Of a stretch of DNA of 64,000 bases, positions 8,995 through 18,073 are shown piece by piece (the stretch's first letter is position 1; every line of letters begins with the position of its first letter). This DNA is from Prevotella sp. (lineage in GTDB: Bacteria; Bacteroidota; Bacteroidia; Bacteroidales; Bacteroidaceae). The notes below the pieces were generated by a model, which was given only the letters and a program-made list of their open reading frames with translations, searched no databases and was not told the DNA's origin. The stretch lies in contig JALCDQ010000003.1 in assembly GCA_022641735.1 (NCBI GenBank), forward strand, positions 210,538 through 274,537, read 5' to 3'. The translations under genes were made by a program, and so were the position numbers.

Positions 8995-9029
8995 GACTAC
9001 TAAAATCCTTTATTTAAAGGAATGTAGTC
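8995..9029 (+). terminator. Stem-loop after tRNA-Arg, possible terminator
   Basis: Nested inverted repeats follow the tRNA: outer GACTAC/GTAGTC and inner TCCTTTA/TAAAGGA around a two-base loop. There is no T tract, so it may act in termination or 3' processing. About 180 bp of unremarkable AT-rich DNA follow. Confidence 0.4.
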
Positions 9030-9209
9030 ACTCCCCTCTCAAAGCTAATCATTACCCGTTTTGGTGCTCATAACTATAAACAGAGCAGCCAAAGAACAGC
9101 TATGACGCAAAATACGCAAATTCTCATGAACTTGAACTCCCATATCCATAGGGCTATAGGATAATTGATTTTCAGGCTGAAAATAACAACAAGCGCCCTT
9201 AGGATTCGT

Positions 9210-9620
9210 TAACAAATTAACTTAAAACGGCTTGCAACTTTTATGCAAATTATTCATGAAATATACAAAAACGTTTTATGACATTGGACGTTTGGCCTTT
9301 TGTATAGGCACGTTTGGCCTAACGAGGCGCTTATTTGGCCAAATGTGGAGTCTATTAATCGTTGTTTAGAGGGCGAATAACCACCTTTTACAAGGTCATT
9401 AACCACTTTTTACCACCTTGGAAGTGGCTTTTAAGGGCAAAATCAGACTTTTTCAAAAAACGACCTCGACAAAAAGGCCCTTTTCGGGCGATATAAGCGA
9501 CTTTATTTTCAAAGATTCACTATACGAAGCTTTGCCTTTAAGAGAGGCTCATATCCGTTTTGTATATTTATGCAAAAACGGCTATCAGTTTTGCATAAAG
9601 TTAGTGTGATATATTGAACT
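9210..9620. repeat. Long intergenic repeat element with 22-bp periodicity, locus H
   Basis: This roughly 400-bp element is related over its length to the one at 21655-22040. Both share GAAATATACAAAAA, the TTTGGCC words, a four-unit 22-bp array, a GGCCTTTTTCG-type inverted repeat, GCGATATAAGCGACTTT and a TTTATGCA segment. Here GGCC words start at 9294, 9316 and 9337, and TAAC/TAAT words at 9356, 9378 and 9400 continue the register. Near the 3' end TTTATGCAAAA (9568) pairs with TTTTGCATAAA about 12 nt later. The rest of the gene-free stretch to 9818 holds two more inverted repeats: ATGGCTCA/TGAGCCAT and ATGCAAAA/TTTTGCAT, between about 9645 and 9717. I see no gene in it. Confidence 0.75.
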
Positions 9621-9818
9621 AACTAAGACAAGCTGGGCTTAATTTAATGGCTCATCTGCTTGATTCTTATTGAGCCATGCAAAAATAAAATCTTTTGATT
9701 CTCCAAAATTTTGCATATAAGCCACATTTTTCTTATCTTGTATTCTTACAATGATAAGAAAATTCAATAATGCGATTCACTAAGATTGACTTCGTCAGCA
9801 ACTTCAGATAATGCTATC

Positions 9819-10202
9819 TTAATCTTCATAAAGATAGAAAGTGCGTTCCATCATCTTCCACTTTTCATCAGAAGTTTCGCCAGAAGTACATTTTTGGAAT
9901 TGAGCAACATAGTCTTCCCATTCCTGTTGACGAGGAAGAGTGGCCAAACGAGCCATGGCTGTATCCCAATCAAAATCAAGAGGAGCCTCTACGATAAGCA
10001 CCAAACGCGTACCTATCATATATACTTCCATCTCCAATATGCCGACCTCACGAATTCCAGCCTTAATTTCAGGCCAAAAGTTCTCACGCTGATGGGCTGC
10101 ACGATAACGACGGATAAGCTCAGGATTATCCTTGAGTTCCATTGTTTGAACATACCGTTTAACGGGTTGCTTATACTCTTTTTCTTTATAACCTTCTGTC
10201 AT
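9819..10202 (-). CDS. L-rhamnose mutarotase family protein
   Basis: This 127-residue protein matches the L-rhamnose mutarotase (RhaM/RhaU) family, a ferredoxin-like fold that interconverts sugar anomers. Typical features are a TMELKDNPELIRRYRAAHQ segment near the start, WPEIKAGIREVGI, MEVYMIGTRLVLIVEA, and a C-terminal MMERTFYL. The usual family length is 100-115, so the N-terminus is slightly long. I start at the ATG at 10202, because upstream in-frame TTG at 10220 sits at the expected transcription start after a TATATTTG -7 box (10228-10235). The true substrate could be L-rhamnose or L-fucose. No sugar-catabolism genes lie beside it. Confidence 0.85.
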   Translation of the reverse strand: MTEGYKEKEYKQPVKRYVQTMELKDNPELIRRYRAAHQRENFWPEIKAGIREVGILEMEVYMIGTRLVLIVEAPLDFDWDTAMARLATLPRQQEWEDYVAQFQKCTSGETSDEKWKMMERTFYLYED

Positions 10203-10227
10203 ATTGCATTCTGTTTTCAAAACATTG

Positions 10228-10235
10228 CAAATATA
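10228..10235 (-). promoter_or_regulatory. -7 box for the mutarotase gene
   Basis: TATATTTG on the minus strand matches TAnnTTTG and lies 25 bp before the chosen start. No good TTTG was found 19-20 bp further upstream. Confidence 0.45.
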
Positions 10236-10274
10236 ATAAGAATCGATGAAAGAACGGAGAATTTCGAGAAATTA

Positions 10275-10305
10275 TTTTCTATTTCATTAAAAATGAGTAA
10301 CTTTG
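10275..10305 (+). promoter_or_regulatory. Promoter of the PafA-type phosphatase gene
   Basis: TAACTTTG at 10298-10305 is a perfect -7 box. TTTT at 10275-10278 stands 19 bp upstream in the -33 position. The resulting leader is about 55 nt. Confidence 0.6.
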
Positions 10306-10365
10306 TAGACATGATATTCACGAATAATTAATAAGAAGATAACATTCAAACAACAACGACTGACT

Positions 10366-11850
10366 ATGATACGCAAAATTATTACAAGCATCATGTTGAT
10401 AGGCACAGCATTGAGCATGACTGCTCAGATTGAAAGGCCGAAATTAGTAGTGGGAATCACGGTTGACCAGATGCGCTGGGACTATCTCTACTATTACTAT
10501 AATCAATTTGGAGAAGGAGGCCTGAAGCGGCTTGTCGATGAAGGTTTCAGTTGTGAGAACACCATGATTAATTATGTTCCCACGGTGACAGCTATCGGTC
10601 ATACAAGTATCTATACAGGGTCAGTCCCCGCATTGACAGGAATTGCAGGCAATGATTTCATGATTAATGGAAAATCAACCTATTGCACGCAAGATGACGA
10701 GGTGCAAAGTGTGGGGTCCAACAACAAAGACGGGCAGATGTCTCCCCATTATCTATTAGCCTCCGGCATCGGGACTGTCATGAAAATTGCGACAGATTAT
10801 AAGGCAAAGGTAATTGGAATAGCTCTGAAAGACCGTGCGGCAATCCTGCCTGCAGGCCATGGCGCTGATGCTGCCTATTGGTGGGATACGGCTGCAGGGC
10901 ATTATGTTTCAAGCACTTATTACATGAAAGAACTGCCCCAATGGGTGCAGAAATTCAATAAGGAGAATCAGCAGACACCCGGAAAGAATGTGAAAGGCAG
11001 CGTTGAAGGTGTCACTATGACCTTCAAAATGGCGGAGGCAGCCGTGGAAAATGAACAATTGGGACAAGATGATACTCCCGACCTGCTTGCCGTAAGTGTG
11101 TCTTCTACCGATTATATAGGGCATGCCTATGGCACTCGGGGACAGGAAAATCACGATGTCTATATGCAACTGGATAAAGATTTGACACATTTCTTCAATT
11201 ATCTCGACCAAAAAGTGGGCAAAGGAAACTATCTCATTTGGCTGTCGGCTGACCATGGAGGCATGCACAACTATAATCTAATGAACCAACATAACATAGC
11301 TGCAGGAGCTTATGCGGCATGGACAGAGTGTGACCAATTTAATGAGAAATTCAAAGCCGAGCATGGATTCAAGGCTGTCACGATGGTGAATGCTGACCGC
11401 ATCTACCTGAATCATCAGGCTATAGACAGTGCTCACATTGACCTGCAAAGCGTTAAGAAGGAGGTTGCTGAGTTCTTAAAGCAAAACAATAATAGGGTTT
11501 ATCGGGTGGTAGATTATGAGAATATCATGAACACAACGCTTCCTGAGCCTATCCGTGAGCGCATCATCAACGGCTATAATCCTGACCGAAGCGGCGATTT
11601 ATACGTAATTACAATCCCTGGAACTGTAGATGCTACGCCTGATCCTAAATACATTGGGACAGGACATAGTGTGTGGAACCCCTACGATTCCCATATCCCA
11701 TTGGTTTTCATGGGATGGCATATCAAGAAAGGACAGACTTCCACCCCTACCCGAATCGTTGATATTGCCCCAACCATTTGTGAACTTCTCCACATTCAAA
11801 TGCCAAGTGCCTGCGTGGGAGATGCCATCAATGAGGTGATTCATCAATAA
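10366..11850 (+). CDS. pafA: PafA-type secreted alkaline phosphatase
   Basis: The 494-residue product has a signal peptide (MIRKIITSIMLIGTALSMTAQ) and belongs to the alkaline phosphatase superfamily, PafA type. The metal and active-site pattern is complete: Asp in VDQMRWDYL (near residue 34), the nucleophilic Thr in VPTVTAIGHTS (near 75), Asn in AGNDF (near 96), Lys and Arg in LKDRAA, Asp/His in DYIGHAYG, Asp-His in SADHGG, and a late His in GTGHS. PafA enzymes are calcium/zinc-dependent periplasmic monoesterases that release phosphate from organic esters and are not repressed by phosphate in several Bacteroidota. The gene stands alone, converging on rpsP across a palindrome array. Confidence 0.9.
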   Translation: MIRKIITSIMLIGTALSMTAQIERPKLVVGITVDQMRWDYLYYYYNQFGEGGLKRLVDEGFSCENTMINYVPTVTAIGHTSIYTGSVPALTGIAGNDFMINGKSTYCTQDDEVQSVGSNNKDGQMSPHYLLASGIGTVMKIATDYKAKVIGIALKDRAAILPAGHGADAAYWWDTAAGHYVSSTYYMKELPQWVQKFNKENQQTPGKNVKGSVEGVTMTFKMAEAAVENEQLGQDDTPDLLAVSVSSTDYIGHAYGTRGQENHDVYMQLDKDLTHFFNYLDQKVGKGNYLIWLSADHGGMHNYNLMNQHNIAAGAYAAWTECDQFNEKFKAEHGFKAVTMVNADRIYLNHQAIDSAHIDLQSVKKEVAEFLKQNNNRVYRVVDYENIMNTTLPEPIRERIINGYNPDRSGDLYVITIPGTVDATPDPKYIGTGHSVWNPYDSHIPLVFMGWHIKKGQTSTPTRIVDIAPTICELLHIQMPSACVGDAINEVIHQ

Positions 11851-11857
11851 CCCAATT

Positions 11858-11942
11858 GTAAAAGACGGCTTTTTACCTTGTAAAAGGCCATTAATAGGAG
11901 TGTAAAAGACCATTGTTTAGCTTGTAAACAATGGTCTTTTAC
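11858..11942. repeat. 22-bp-period palindrome array, locus B (4 units)
   Basis: Units of 19 bp start at 11858, 11880, 11902 and 11924 with spacers CTT, AGT and CTT. The fourth is GTAAACAATGGTCTTTTAC. It lies 8 bp past the phosphatase stop codon, between convergent genes. The following 120 bp to the rpsP terminator show nothing else. Confidence 0.85.
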
Positions 11943-12067
11943 TTTAGAGAAAATTATACTCTGAAAACTTGGAGTACTTAGAGGGTTCAGAGAACTCTGA
12001 GTTTTAAGACTGAAATTGTGGATATTTAGAAAAGTGCAGCCACGCTTTAGAGCTTGGCAACTGGCAT

Positions 12068-12105
12068 AAAAAAAGTTAGGAATAAGGTCTCCCCTATTTC
12101 TAACT
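12068..12105 (-). terminator. Intrinsic terminator of rpsP
   Basis: On the minus strand AGTTAG (12100-12105) and an interrupted AAATAGG/CCTTATT extension pair across a short loop with CTAACT (12074-12079), followed by seven T. It lies 25 bp after the rpsP stop. Confidence 0.8.
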
Positions 12106-12129
12106 CTCTTTTTTCTACCTTCAAGAAGT

Positions 12130-12738
12130 TTAAGCCTCTGCAGGTGCTTCAGTAGCAGTCTCCTCAGCTTTTGGAGTCTCTGCTTCTGCTGGTGCAGCAG
12201 CTTCAGCCTCTGCAGGAGCAGCTTTAGCAGCCTCTTCTGCAGCCTTAGCAGCTTCTTCAGCAGCTTTAGCAGCAGCCTCTTCAGCCTTCTTGTCAGCAAG
12301 CTGTTTAGCAATTGCTTCATTAACTTTCTTCTCTGCCTCTAATTGCTTAGCTGCAGCGTCCTTCTTGCTCTTAGCTTCATTGTCACGAACAGCATTCTTA
12401 GCCTGGTCTTTGCCAGACTTCCATGCCTCGAACTTCTGCTGGAGAGCAGCTTCGTCGAAAGCTCCCTTCTTAACACCTCCACGGAGATGTTTCATCATGT
12501 AAACGCCTTCGCCCTTAAGAACGTTGCGCACTGTGTCAGTAGGCTGTGCTCCAGCCTCGACCCAATAGAGTGCACGGTCGAAATTCAAATCTACAGTAGC
12601 TGGATTGGTGTTTGGATTATAAGTACCAATCTTCTCAGTAAATCTACCATCTCGTGGTGCTCTAACGTCAGCAATCACAATGCTATAGAAAGCATATCCT
12701 TTGTGACCGCCACGCTGCAATCTGATTTTTGTTGCCAT
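12130..12738 (-). CDS. rpsP: 30S ribosomal protein S16 with long Ala/Glu/Lys-rich tail
   Basis: Residues 1-85 are ribosomal protein S16 ([54 protein letters not shown]), a small-subunit assembly protein. The protein runs to 202 residues, against about 80-90 in most bacteria. The extra 115 residues are low-complexity and helical, rich in Ala, Glu and Lys, with repeated AAKAAEE words and an acidic end ([14 protein letters not shown]). Long S16 tails are known in Bacteroidota. The promoter lies in the gap behind galE and a terminator follows, so it is transcribed as a single gene. Confidence 0.96.
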   Translation of the reverse strand: MATKIRLQRGGHKGYAFYSIVIADVRAPRDGRFTEKIGTYNPNTNPATVDLNFDRALYWVEAGAQPTDTVRNVLKGEGVYMMKHLRGGVKKGAFDEAALQQKFEAWKSGKDQAKNAVRDNEAKSKKDAAAKQLEAEKKVNEAIAKQLADKKAEEAAAKAAEEAAKAAEEAAKAAPAEAEAAAPAEAETPKAEETATEAPAEA

Positions 12739-12797
12739 TTTTAAAAACTTTATTAATTAGGTTTGAATTTTATGCATCCAGCTCGTGAATGCGGGTG

Positions 12798-12828
12798 CAA
12801 AAGTAATACTTTTTTTTGTATTTAACAA
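12798..12828 (-). promoter_or_regulatory. Promoter of rpsP
   Basis: On the minus strand TTG at 12826-12828 and TACTTTTG at 12798-12805 are separated by 20 bp. This places the start of transcription about 55 nt before the rpsP ATG and makes rpsP independent of galE. Confidence 0.7.
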
Positions 12829-12845
12829 GAAAAAACCTCTAAACT

Positions 12846-13883
12846 TTACATTATTCCGTCTTCACGGAGTTTCTGCTGCCATTTCCATGCACTGGCAAGC
12901 ACATCCTGAAGTGGCGTTTCTGCTTTCCAGCCAAGCACTTTGTTGGCTTTGGTGCAATCGCCCCAAATCTTTTCGATGTCACCTTCACGACGAGGACCAT
13001 ACGTCCAATTCAACTTTACGCCTGTAGCTTTCTCAAAAGTCTCCACAATCTCAAGCGTTGAATTGCCGTTTCCTGTTCCGATGTTGAAGTATTCGATTGG
13101 TTCTGTATCTTGGTCAAGTACGCGAGACATTGCTGCCACATGAGCTTTTGCAAGGTCTACAACATAGATATAATCGCGGATACAAGTACCATCAGGGGTG
13201 TTGTAATCATTGCCGAAAATGGTCAATTGCTTGCGTATGCCCATAGCTGTCTGCGTAACGTAAGGAATAAGGTTATTTGGCACTCCATTAGGAAGTTCGC
13301 CAATGAAAGCAGATGGATGTGCTCCAATAGGATTGAAATAACGCAACACGATGCTCTTTACTGGTGCACCGCTATGGATATAGTCATAGATAATCTGTTC
13401 GTTGATTTCCTTTGTATTGCCATAAGGTGATGTCGCTTTCTGATGAGGAGCCTCCTCGGTAACAGGCAAGTTCTCTGGCTTCGGCTGCCCGTATACCGTG
13501 CAAGAAGACGAGAAGATGATGCCTTTCACGTTATATTTCGGCATTAGTTCAAGCAGATTGATGAGTGAAACCACATTGTTACGATAATAGACCAATGGAA
13601 TCTTCACGCTTTCGCCCACTGCTTTTGAGGCAGCAAAGTGTATAATACCCTCAATATCAGGATATTTCTTGAATACACCCTCCGTAGCTTCTTTATCACG
13701 GAGGTCGATGTTTTCAAAAGCAGGACGAATACCCGTAATCTTTTCAATACCATCAAGAACCTCTATCTTAGAATTAGAGAGGTTGTCTACTATCACTACT
13801 TTATACCCCGCATTGATAAGTTCTACCGTTGTGTGAGAGCCTATAAAGCCGACTCCACCAGTAACTAAAATCGTTTGTTTCAT
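12846..13883 (-). CDS. galE: UDP-glucose 4-epimerase
   Basis: This 345-residue protein is an extended short-chain dehydrogenase. It has the NAD-binding GGVGFIGSH near the N-terminus, VDNLSNS, the FSSSCTVYG catalytic Ser region, the SPYGNTK Tyr-x-x-x-Lys motif and the substrate-side YFNPIGAHPS block. GalE interconverts UDP-glucose and UDP-galactose for galactose use and glycan synthesis. I start at MKQTILVTGG (13883); an upstream in-frame Met would add residues without family support. TACCTTTG on the minus strand (13917-13924) is a good -7 box, with no clear -33. It follows the rnf operon but probably has its own promoter. Confidence 0.95.
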   Translation of the reverse strand: MKQTILVTGGVGFIGSHTTVELINAGYKVVIVDNLSNSKIEVLDGIEKITGIRPAFENIDLRDKEATEGVFKKYPDIEGIIHFAASKAVGESVKIPLVYYRNNVVSLINLLELMPKYNVKGIIFSSSCTVYGQPKPENLPVTEEAPHQKATSPYGNTKEINEQIIYDYIHSGAPVKSIVLRYFNPIGAHPSAFIGELPNGVPNNLIPYVTQTAMGIRKQLTIFGNDYNTPDGTCIRDYIYVVDLAKAHVAAMSRVLDQDTEPIEYFNIGTGNGNSTLEIVETFEKATGVKLNWTYGPRREGDIEKIWGDCTKANKVLGWKAETPLQDVLASAWKWQQKLREDGIM

Positions 13884-13963
13884 TTTTTCTGTATTTTTAT
13901 ATTTCCTTTCACCTGACAAAGGTACACATTTTATTTAATATAGCGTAATCCTAAATGATTTTT

Positions 13964-14563
13964 TTAGAGTCCCACAAGTGCCCTTAATCCACTGTCAACT
14001 CCAGAGAATCCCATAAATGCAAGACTTAACAAGCCTGCGGTAACCAAAATAATAGCCATGCCCTGCATGCCTTTCGGTATCTTTACCAATTCCATTTGCT
14101 CTCTGATTCCTGCAAATACGACCAGAGCAAGAGCGAAACCTAAGGCGGTAGAAAAGGCATAAACAACACTTTCAAGTAAAGAAAAATCTTTCTGTATGAC
14201 AAGGATTGCGACACCCAAGACAGCACAATTGGTAGTAATCAACGGGAGAAAGATGCCCAACGCCTGATAAAGAGCCGGAGAAACCTTTTTCAAAATAATC
14301 TCCACCATCTGCACAAGGGCAGCTATAACGAGGATGAAAGCCAGTGTCTGCAAATACTGGAGACCGAAAGGATTGAGCACATATATCTGCAAAAGATAGG
14401 TAACCATCGTAGATAATGTGAGCACAAAAGCCACTGCAGCACCCATACCAAGGGCGGTATCTATCTTCTTTGAAACTCCCAAAAACGGACAAATGCCAAG
14501 GAATTGCGAAAGAATGATATTGTTGACAAATATCGCAGAAATAAATATCAGTAAATATTCCAT
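13964..14563 (-). CDS. rnfA: RNF complex subunit A (membrane)
   Basis: The 199-residue integral membrane protein has about six transmembrane helices and matches RnfA/NqrE: MEYLLIFISAIFVNNIILSQ, then FLGICPFLGVSKK and LPLITTNCAVLGVA. These two blocks carry the Cys residues thought to bind an iron-sulfur centre in the membrane. RNF couples electron transfer between ferredoxin and NAD to ion pumping. It is the last gene of the leftward operon, 5 bp after rnfE, and no terminator is visible in the 80 bp before galE's leader. Confidence 0.95.
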   Translation of the reverse strand: MEYLLIFISAIFVNNIILSQFLGICPFLGVSKKIDTALGMGAAVAFVLTLSTMVTYLLQIYVLNPFGLQYLQTLAFILVIAALVQMVEIILKKVSPALYQALGIFLPLITTNCAVLGVAILVIQKDFSLLESVVYAFSTALGFALALVVFAGIREQMELVKIPKGMQGMAIILVTAGLLSLAFMGFSGVDSGLRALVGL

Positions 14564-14568
14564 AACTG

Positions 14569-15156
14569 TTATGCTTTCTTTAGTTTATTAAATATCGAAA
14601 TGAGATACCCCAAAGTGATAAAAGCTCCGGGAGGCAACACGAAAAGAAGAATGTTGAGTGACTCTGGCAAAAGATGAATACCGAATATACTGCCAGCGCC
14701 AAGCAATTCTCTTATTGAGCCTAAAAGAGTTAAAGCAACCGCAAAACCCAATCCAATGCCTACTCCATCGAAGACACTTGCCAATGGAGAGTTCTTACAA
14801 GCAAAAGCCTCTGCACGTCCAAGAATGATGCAATTGACGACTATCAGCGGGATATAGATGCCCAAAGCCTTATCAATATCTGGCGCATAAGCCTTGATAA
14901 ACAATTGGAGAATCGTCACAAATGTAGCGATTACCACCACAAAGACCGGAATGCGGACCATATCTGGAGTGATATTCTTGATACAGGAGATGACAAAGTT
15001 GGTGCAGATAAGCACCACCATTGTGGCAAATCCCATCGACATACCATTGATAGCACTGGTAGTTGTGGCAAGTGTAGGGCACATTCCAAGAAGCAAAACA
15101 AAGGTTGGATTCTCCTTGATAAACCCGTTTTTGACTATATCTAAATATTTTTTCAT
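14569..15156 (-). CDS. rnfE: RNF complex subunit E (membrane)
   Basis: The 195-residue protein is homologous to RnfA and matches RnfE/NqrD (FVLLLGMCPTLATTTSAINGMSMG, GIYIPLIVVNCIILGRAEAFA). Like RnfA, it has inverted topology and a conserved Cys in each half. The start is ATG at 15156, preceded by an unusually good Shine-Dalgarno AGGAGG about 8 bp upstream, which decides it over the TTG two codons earlier. It follows rnfG by 11 bp. Confidence 0.95.
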   Translation of the reverse strand: MKKYLDIVKNGFIKENPTFVLLLGMCPTLATTTSAINGMSMGFATMVVLICTNFVISCIKNITPDMVRIPVFVVVIATFVTILQLFIKAYAPDIDKALGIYIPLIVVNCIILGRAEAFACKNSPLASVFDGVGIGLGFAVALTLLGSIRELLGAGSIFGIHLLPESLNILLFVLPPGAFITLGYLISIFNKLKKA

Positions 15157-15167
15157 TTGCAATCCTC

Positions 15168-15725
15168 CTATTTTTTAATGGCTTGATAAGCCTGATTAAC
15201 AGCTTTCAAGAAAGCTCGTGAGGTAATGGTGGATGCTGTAATCGCATCTACATCTCCTCCATCTTTCGTTACCTTCAGACTACCAGCCTGCCTACCGATG
15301 ATGTTTCCTTTACCATCTTTCTGAAACCACATCTCCGCCTTGACACCTAAGCCTGGCGTCTCTGAGGTTTGGAGAATGGTATATCCAAGTATTTCACCCT
15401 CAGGGCTAAAACCTACTAGAACTCTCAGAGGTCCTCCAAAGCCGTTAACAATACTCTCAACAGCCGTTCCTTGCGTTCCAATAAGATGCAAAATGAACGT
15501 TTGTTTGCCGTTGTCTATATTCTTATAAACCGTATCATTCCCTGTCACAGTGACCTTTTCAGTTCCCATCACAGCTTTGATGCCATCAGCAAGGACCTTC
15601 TCTTGTTGATTGGCTATTGGCTTCTCCGTAATATGATTTACCTCTGCAAGAAGCCCTCCACTAATGAATGCAACACAGACTAACACTAGTACCATGTTTT
15701 TTAAGGAAGAATCTAACTTTTTCAT
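15168..15725 (-). CDS. rnfG: RNF complex subunit G (FMN-binding)
   Basis: The 185-residue protein has one N-terminal membrane helix (about residues 9-28) and a periplasmic FMN-binding domain. The TASTITS segment near residue 165 corresponds to the S/T-G-A-T flavinylation motif, so the Thr in AST is the predicted covalent FMN site. ETPGLGVKAEMWF is the other family block. It overlaps rnfD by 4 bp (ATGA), as expected for a translationally coupled complex. Confidence 0.94.
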   Translation of the reverse strand: MKKLDSSLKNMVLVLVCVAFISGGLLAEVNHITEKPIANQQEKVLADGIKAVMGTEKVTVTGNDTVYKNIDNGKQTFILHLIGTQGTAVESIVNGFGGPLRVLVGFSPEGEILGYTILQTSETPGLGVKAEMWFQKDGKGNIIGRQAGSLKVTKDGGDVDAITASTITSRAFLKAVNQAYQAIKK

Positions 15726-16720
15726 TTCTTCAGTACCTCCCCATATCGTTTAGGTTTCACATAATGATTGATGAGTGGCGTAAACGCATTCATGATGAGA
15801 ATAGCAAACGACATACCTTCCGGATAACTGCCCCAATTGCGGATGACCACCGTTAGGATGCCTATGGAGATACCATAAATCAACTGTCCACGATGATTCA
15901 TCGGAGAAGTAACATAATCGGTTGCCATAAAAATAGCTCCCAACATCAAGCCTCCACTCAATATCACTTGAATAGGATTGGCATAAACAGGATTAGCTAA
16001 ATGTAGCAATCCACTGAAAATAAGCACTGTAAAGATAATGGAAAGAGGTATGTGCCACGTAATGATACGCTTCCAAAGCATATAAACAAGGCCAAGTATC
16101 AAGGCTAAAGCACAGACTTCACCGATCGTTCCAGCGCCGAAATTCCCCGTAAAATTGCCGAATAGCATATCCAATGAATCCGGTATCTTATTCAAAATAG
16201 GAACATTGCCAGTCTTAATGGCCGTTTTCATCAAACTCAAAGGTGTTGCTCCCGTAGTGGCATCAAGATAAGAAGTCAACTGCCCCTCTATTGGCCAAGA
16301 AGTCATCGGCGCAGGAAAACTCACCAAAAGGAAACAACGTCCCACCAAAGCAGGATTGAATGGATTGCATCCTAAACCTCCAAATGTCATTTTACCAATG
16401 CCAATGGCAACCAAAGCCCCGATGAGCACCATCCAAACAGGCAGATTACTAGGGAGGTTCATGCCCAAAAGGAGTCCTGTGATAATGGCACTTCCATCAC
16501 TCAACGTGGGTTGGCGATGAAGAAGATACTTACTAATCGACCACTCAAAAAACATACATGCTGCAACACTTGACAAGCATACAACCACAGCACCCAAACC
16601 GAAATAACAGAAACTTACTAGCAAAGCGGGTATCAAGGCAATGATGACACCATGCATATTACGCTCAATGCTGTCGTCTCCGTGAGCATGTGGGGATAAA
16701 GAAACTATTAATTTATTCAT
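15722..16720 (-). CDS. rnfD: RNF complex subunit D (membrane, FMN-binding)
   Basis: This 332-residue polytopic protein of the NqrB/RnfD family (SPHAHGDDSIERNMHGVIIALIPA near the start) has 8-10 hydrophobic segments. DATTGATPLS near residue 155 is the conserved flavinylation site, with FMN on the Thr of GAT. GGLGCNPFNPALVGR and ATDYVTSPMNHRGQLIYG are family blocks. It lies 3 bp after rnfC. Confidence 0.95.
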   Translation of the reverse strand: MNKLIVSLSPHAHGDDSIERNMHGVIIALIPALLVSFCYFGLGAVVVCLSSVAACMFFEWSISKYLLHRQPTLSDGSAIITGLLLGMNLPSNLPVWMVLIGALVAIGIGKMTFGGLGCNPFNPALVGRCFLLVSFPAPMTSWPIEGQLTSYLDATTGATPLSLMKTAIKTGNVPILNKIPDSLDMLFGNFTGNFGAGTIGEVCALALILGLVYMLWKRIITWHIPLSIIFTVLIFSGLLHLANPVYANPIQVILSGGLMLGAIFMATDYVTSPMNHRGQLIYGISIGILTVVIRNWGSYPEGMSFAILIMNAFTPLINHYVKPKRYGEVLKK

Positions 16721-16723
16721 CGT

Positions 16724-18073
16724 TTATTTCTTATTTCTTGATTTTATGATACTCATCACCTTTGCTTTCCCTAAGAGAATATTATCAAGGATAGGGCGAT
16801 GAGAAGGACAAGTAAACTGGCAAGAACCACAGGATATGCAAGAGGTGATGTCCTCCGCTTCTGCCTTCTCGTATTTACCAAATGCCGAAAGTGTGGCAAG
16901 CAGATAAGGCTCTAAGCCCATAGGACAAGCATCTACACACTTTCCGCACCTTATACAAGGTTGAACTGCTTTGCGACAAGCATCCTTATCGGTAAGCACC
17001 GTAATGCTGTTTGTTCCTTTGCAAACGGGGACTTCAAGGCTAACAACCGCCTTTCCCATCATAGGACCACCAGCAAGTACCTTATTATCACCCTCGGGGA
17101 GACCACCACAAAGATTAATCATATCGGCAAACGATGTGCCCATACGAACATGGAAATTGCCAGGATGAGCTATTTTCTTTCCTGTCACTGTTGTATATCT
17201 TTCAAAGAGAGGTTTGTGTTTCATCACTGCCTCATATACCGCAAAAGCCGTACCAACATTCTGAACAATAGCCCCTACATTGACAGGAATTGCAGGAGGA
17301 GCAGGCACTTGACGATGAGTGATGGCATCTACCAATTGTTTTTCTCCTCCTTGTGGATATTTCCTTGCAAGTGGAACAATCTGTATTCTATCATCTTTTG
17401 CCGTTTTTTCTTTAAAAAGAGCGATGGCTTTAGGCTTGTTTTCTTCAATTCCAATATAGCCTTTCTCCACCTTTGCAGCCTTCATCAGGAGTTCTAATCC
17501 CACAAGAACCTCATCCGCATGTTCCATCATCAACCGATAATCAGAAGTGATATAAGGCTCGCATTCTACTCCATTGAGAATGATGCATTCGGCCTTTGCT
17601 GTAGGAGGAGGTGTCAACTTGATAAAAGTGGGGAATCCAGCACCTCCCATACCTGTAACCCCAGCTTCCTTAATACGTTCAATAATGATTTCGGGAGTTA
17701 ATTCCGAATGATTGTCAGGGGTTTCAAGCGTTGAAGTGCGGTCGATACTCTCTTCCCATTCATCACCTTCCACATTAATATATATAGCTGGTTTACGATA
17801 TCCCGTTGCGTCTATGACCGTGTCTATCTTTGCAACAGTGCCGGAAGCAGAACTATAAATAGGAGCAGAAACGAAGCCTCCTGCTTCTGCAAGGAGCGTA
17901 CCCACCTTTACCTTATCACCCTTTTGCACGACGGGTTTTGCAGGTGCGCCGATATGCTGACTCAATGGGAAAATCGCCTGTTGAGGAATCGGAGCCTCTA
18001 TTGTAGCTACTTCCGCAGTGATTTTATGTTCTTCGGGATGTATTCCCCCTATTTTGAATGTATGGATTTTCAT
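16724..18073 (-). CDS. rnfC: RNF complex subunit C (NADH-side, 2x[4Fe-4S])
   Basis: The 449-residue protein starts at MKIHTFKIGGIHPEEHK (18073). It contains the NADH/flavin domain with GMGGAGFPTFIKL, then a SLBB-like segment. The C-terminus has two ferredoxin clusters: CIRCGKCVDACPMGL near residue 370 and CISCGSCQFTCPSHR near residue 410. RnfC receives electrons from or delivers them to NAD on the cytoplasmic face. Its start overlaps the rnfB stop by 4 bp. Confidence 0.96.
   Translation of the reverse strand: MKIHTFKIGGIHPEEHKITAEVATIEAPIPQQAIFPLSQHIGAPAKPVVQKGDKVKVGTLLAEAGGFVSAPIYSSASGTVAKIDTVIDATGYRKPAIYINVEGDEWEESIDRTSTLETPDNHSELTPEIIIERIKEAGVTGMGGAGFPTFIKLTPPPTAKAECIILNGVECEPYITSDYRLMMEHADEVLVGLELLMKAAKVEKGYIGIEENKPKAIALFKEKTAKDDRIQIVPLARKYPQGGEKQLVDAITHRQVPAPPAIPVNVGAIVQNVGTAFAVYEAVMKHKPLFERYTTVTGKKIAHPGNFHVRMGTSFADMINLCGGLPEGDNKVLAGGPMMGKAVVSLEVPVCKGTNSITVLTDKDACRKAVQPCIRCGKCVDACPMGLEPYLLATLSAFGKYEKAEAEDITSCISCGSCQFTCPSHRPILDNILLGKAKVMSIIKSRNKK

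Noticed and set aside
9418..9609. A 63-codon ORF inside element H
   Set aside because: It lies in repeated non-coding DNA, the frame is not kept in the related copy at 21655, and the protein has no recognisable feature.
9819..10220. TTG at 10220 as the mutarotase start
   Set aside because: It would place the start codon at the predicted transcription start, and family alignment begins after the ATG at 10202.
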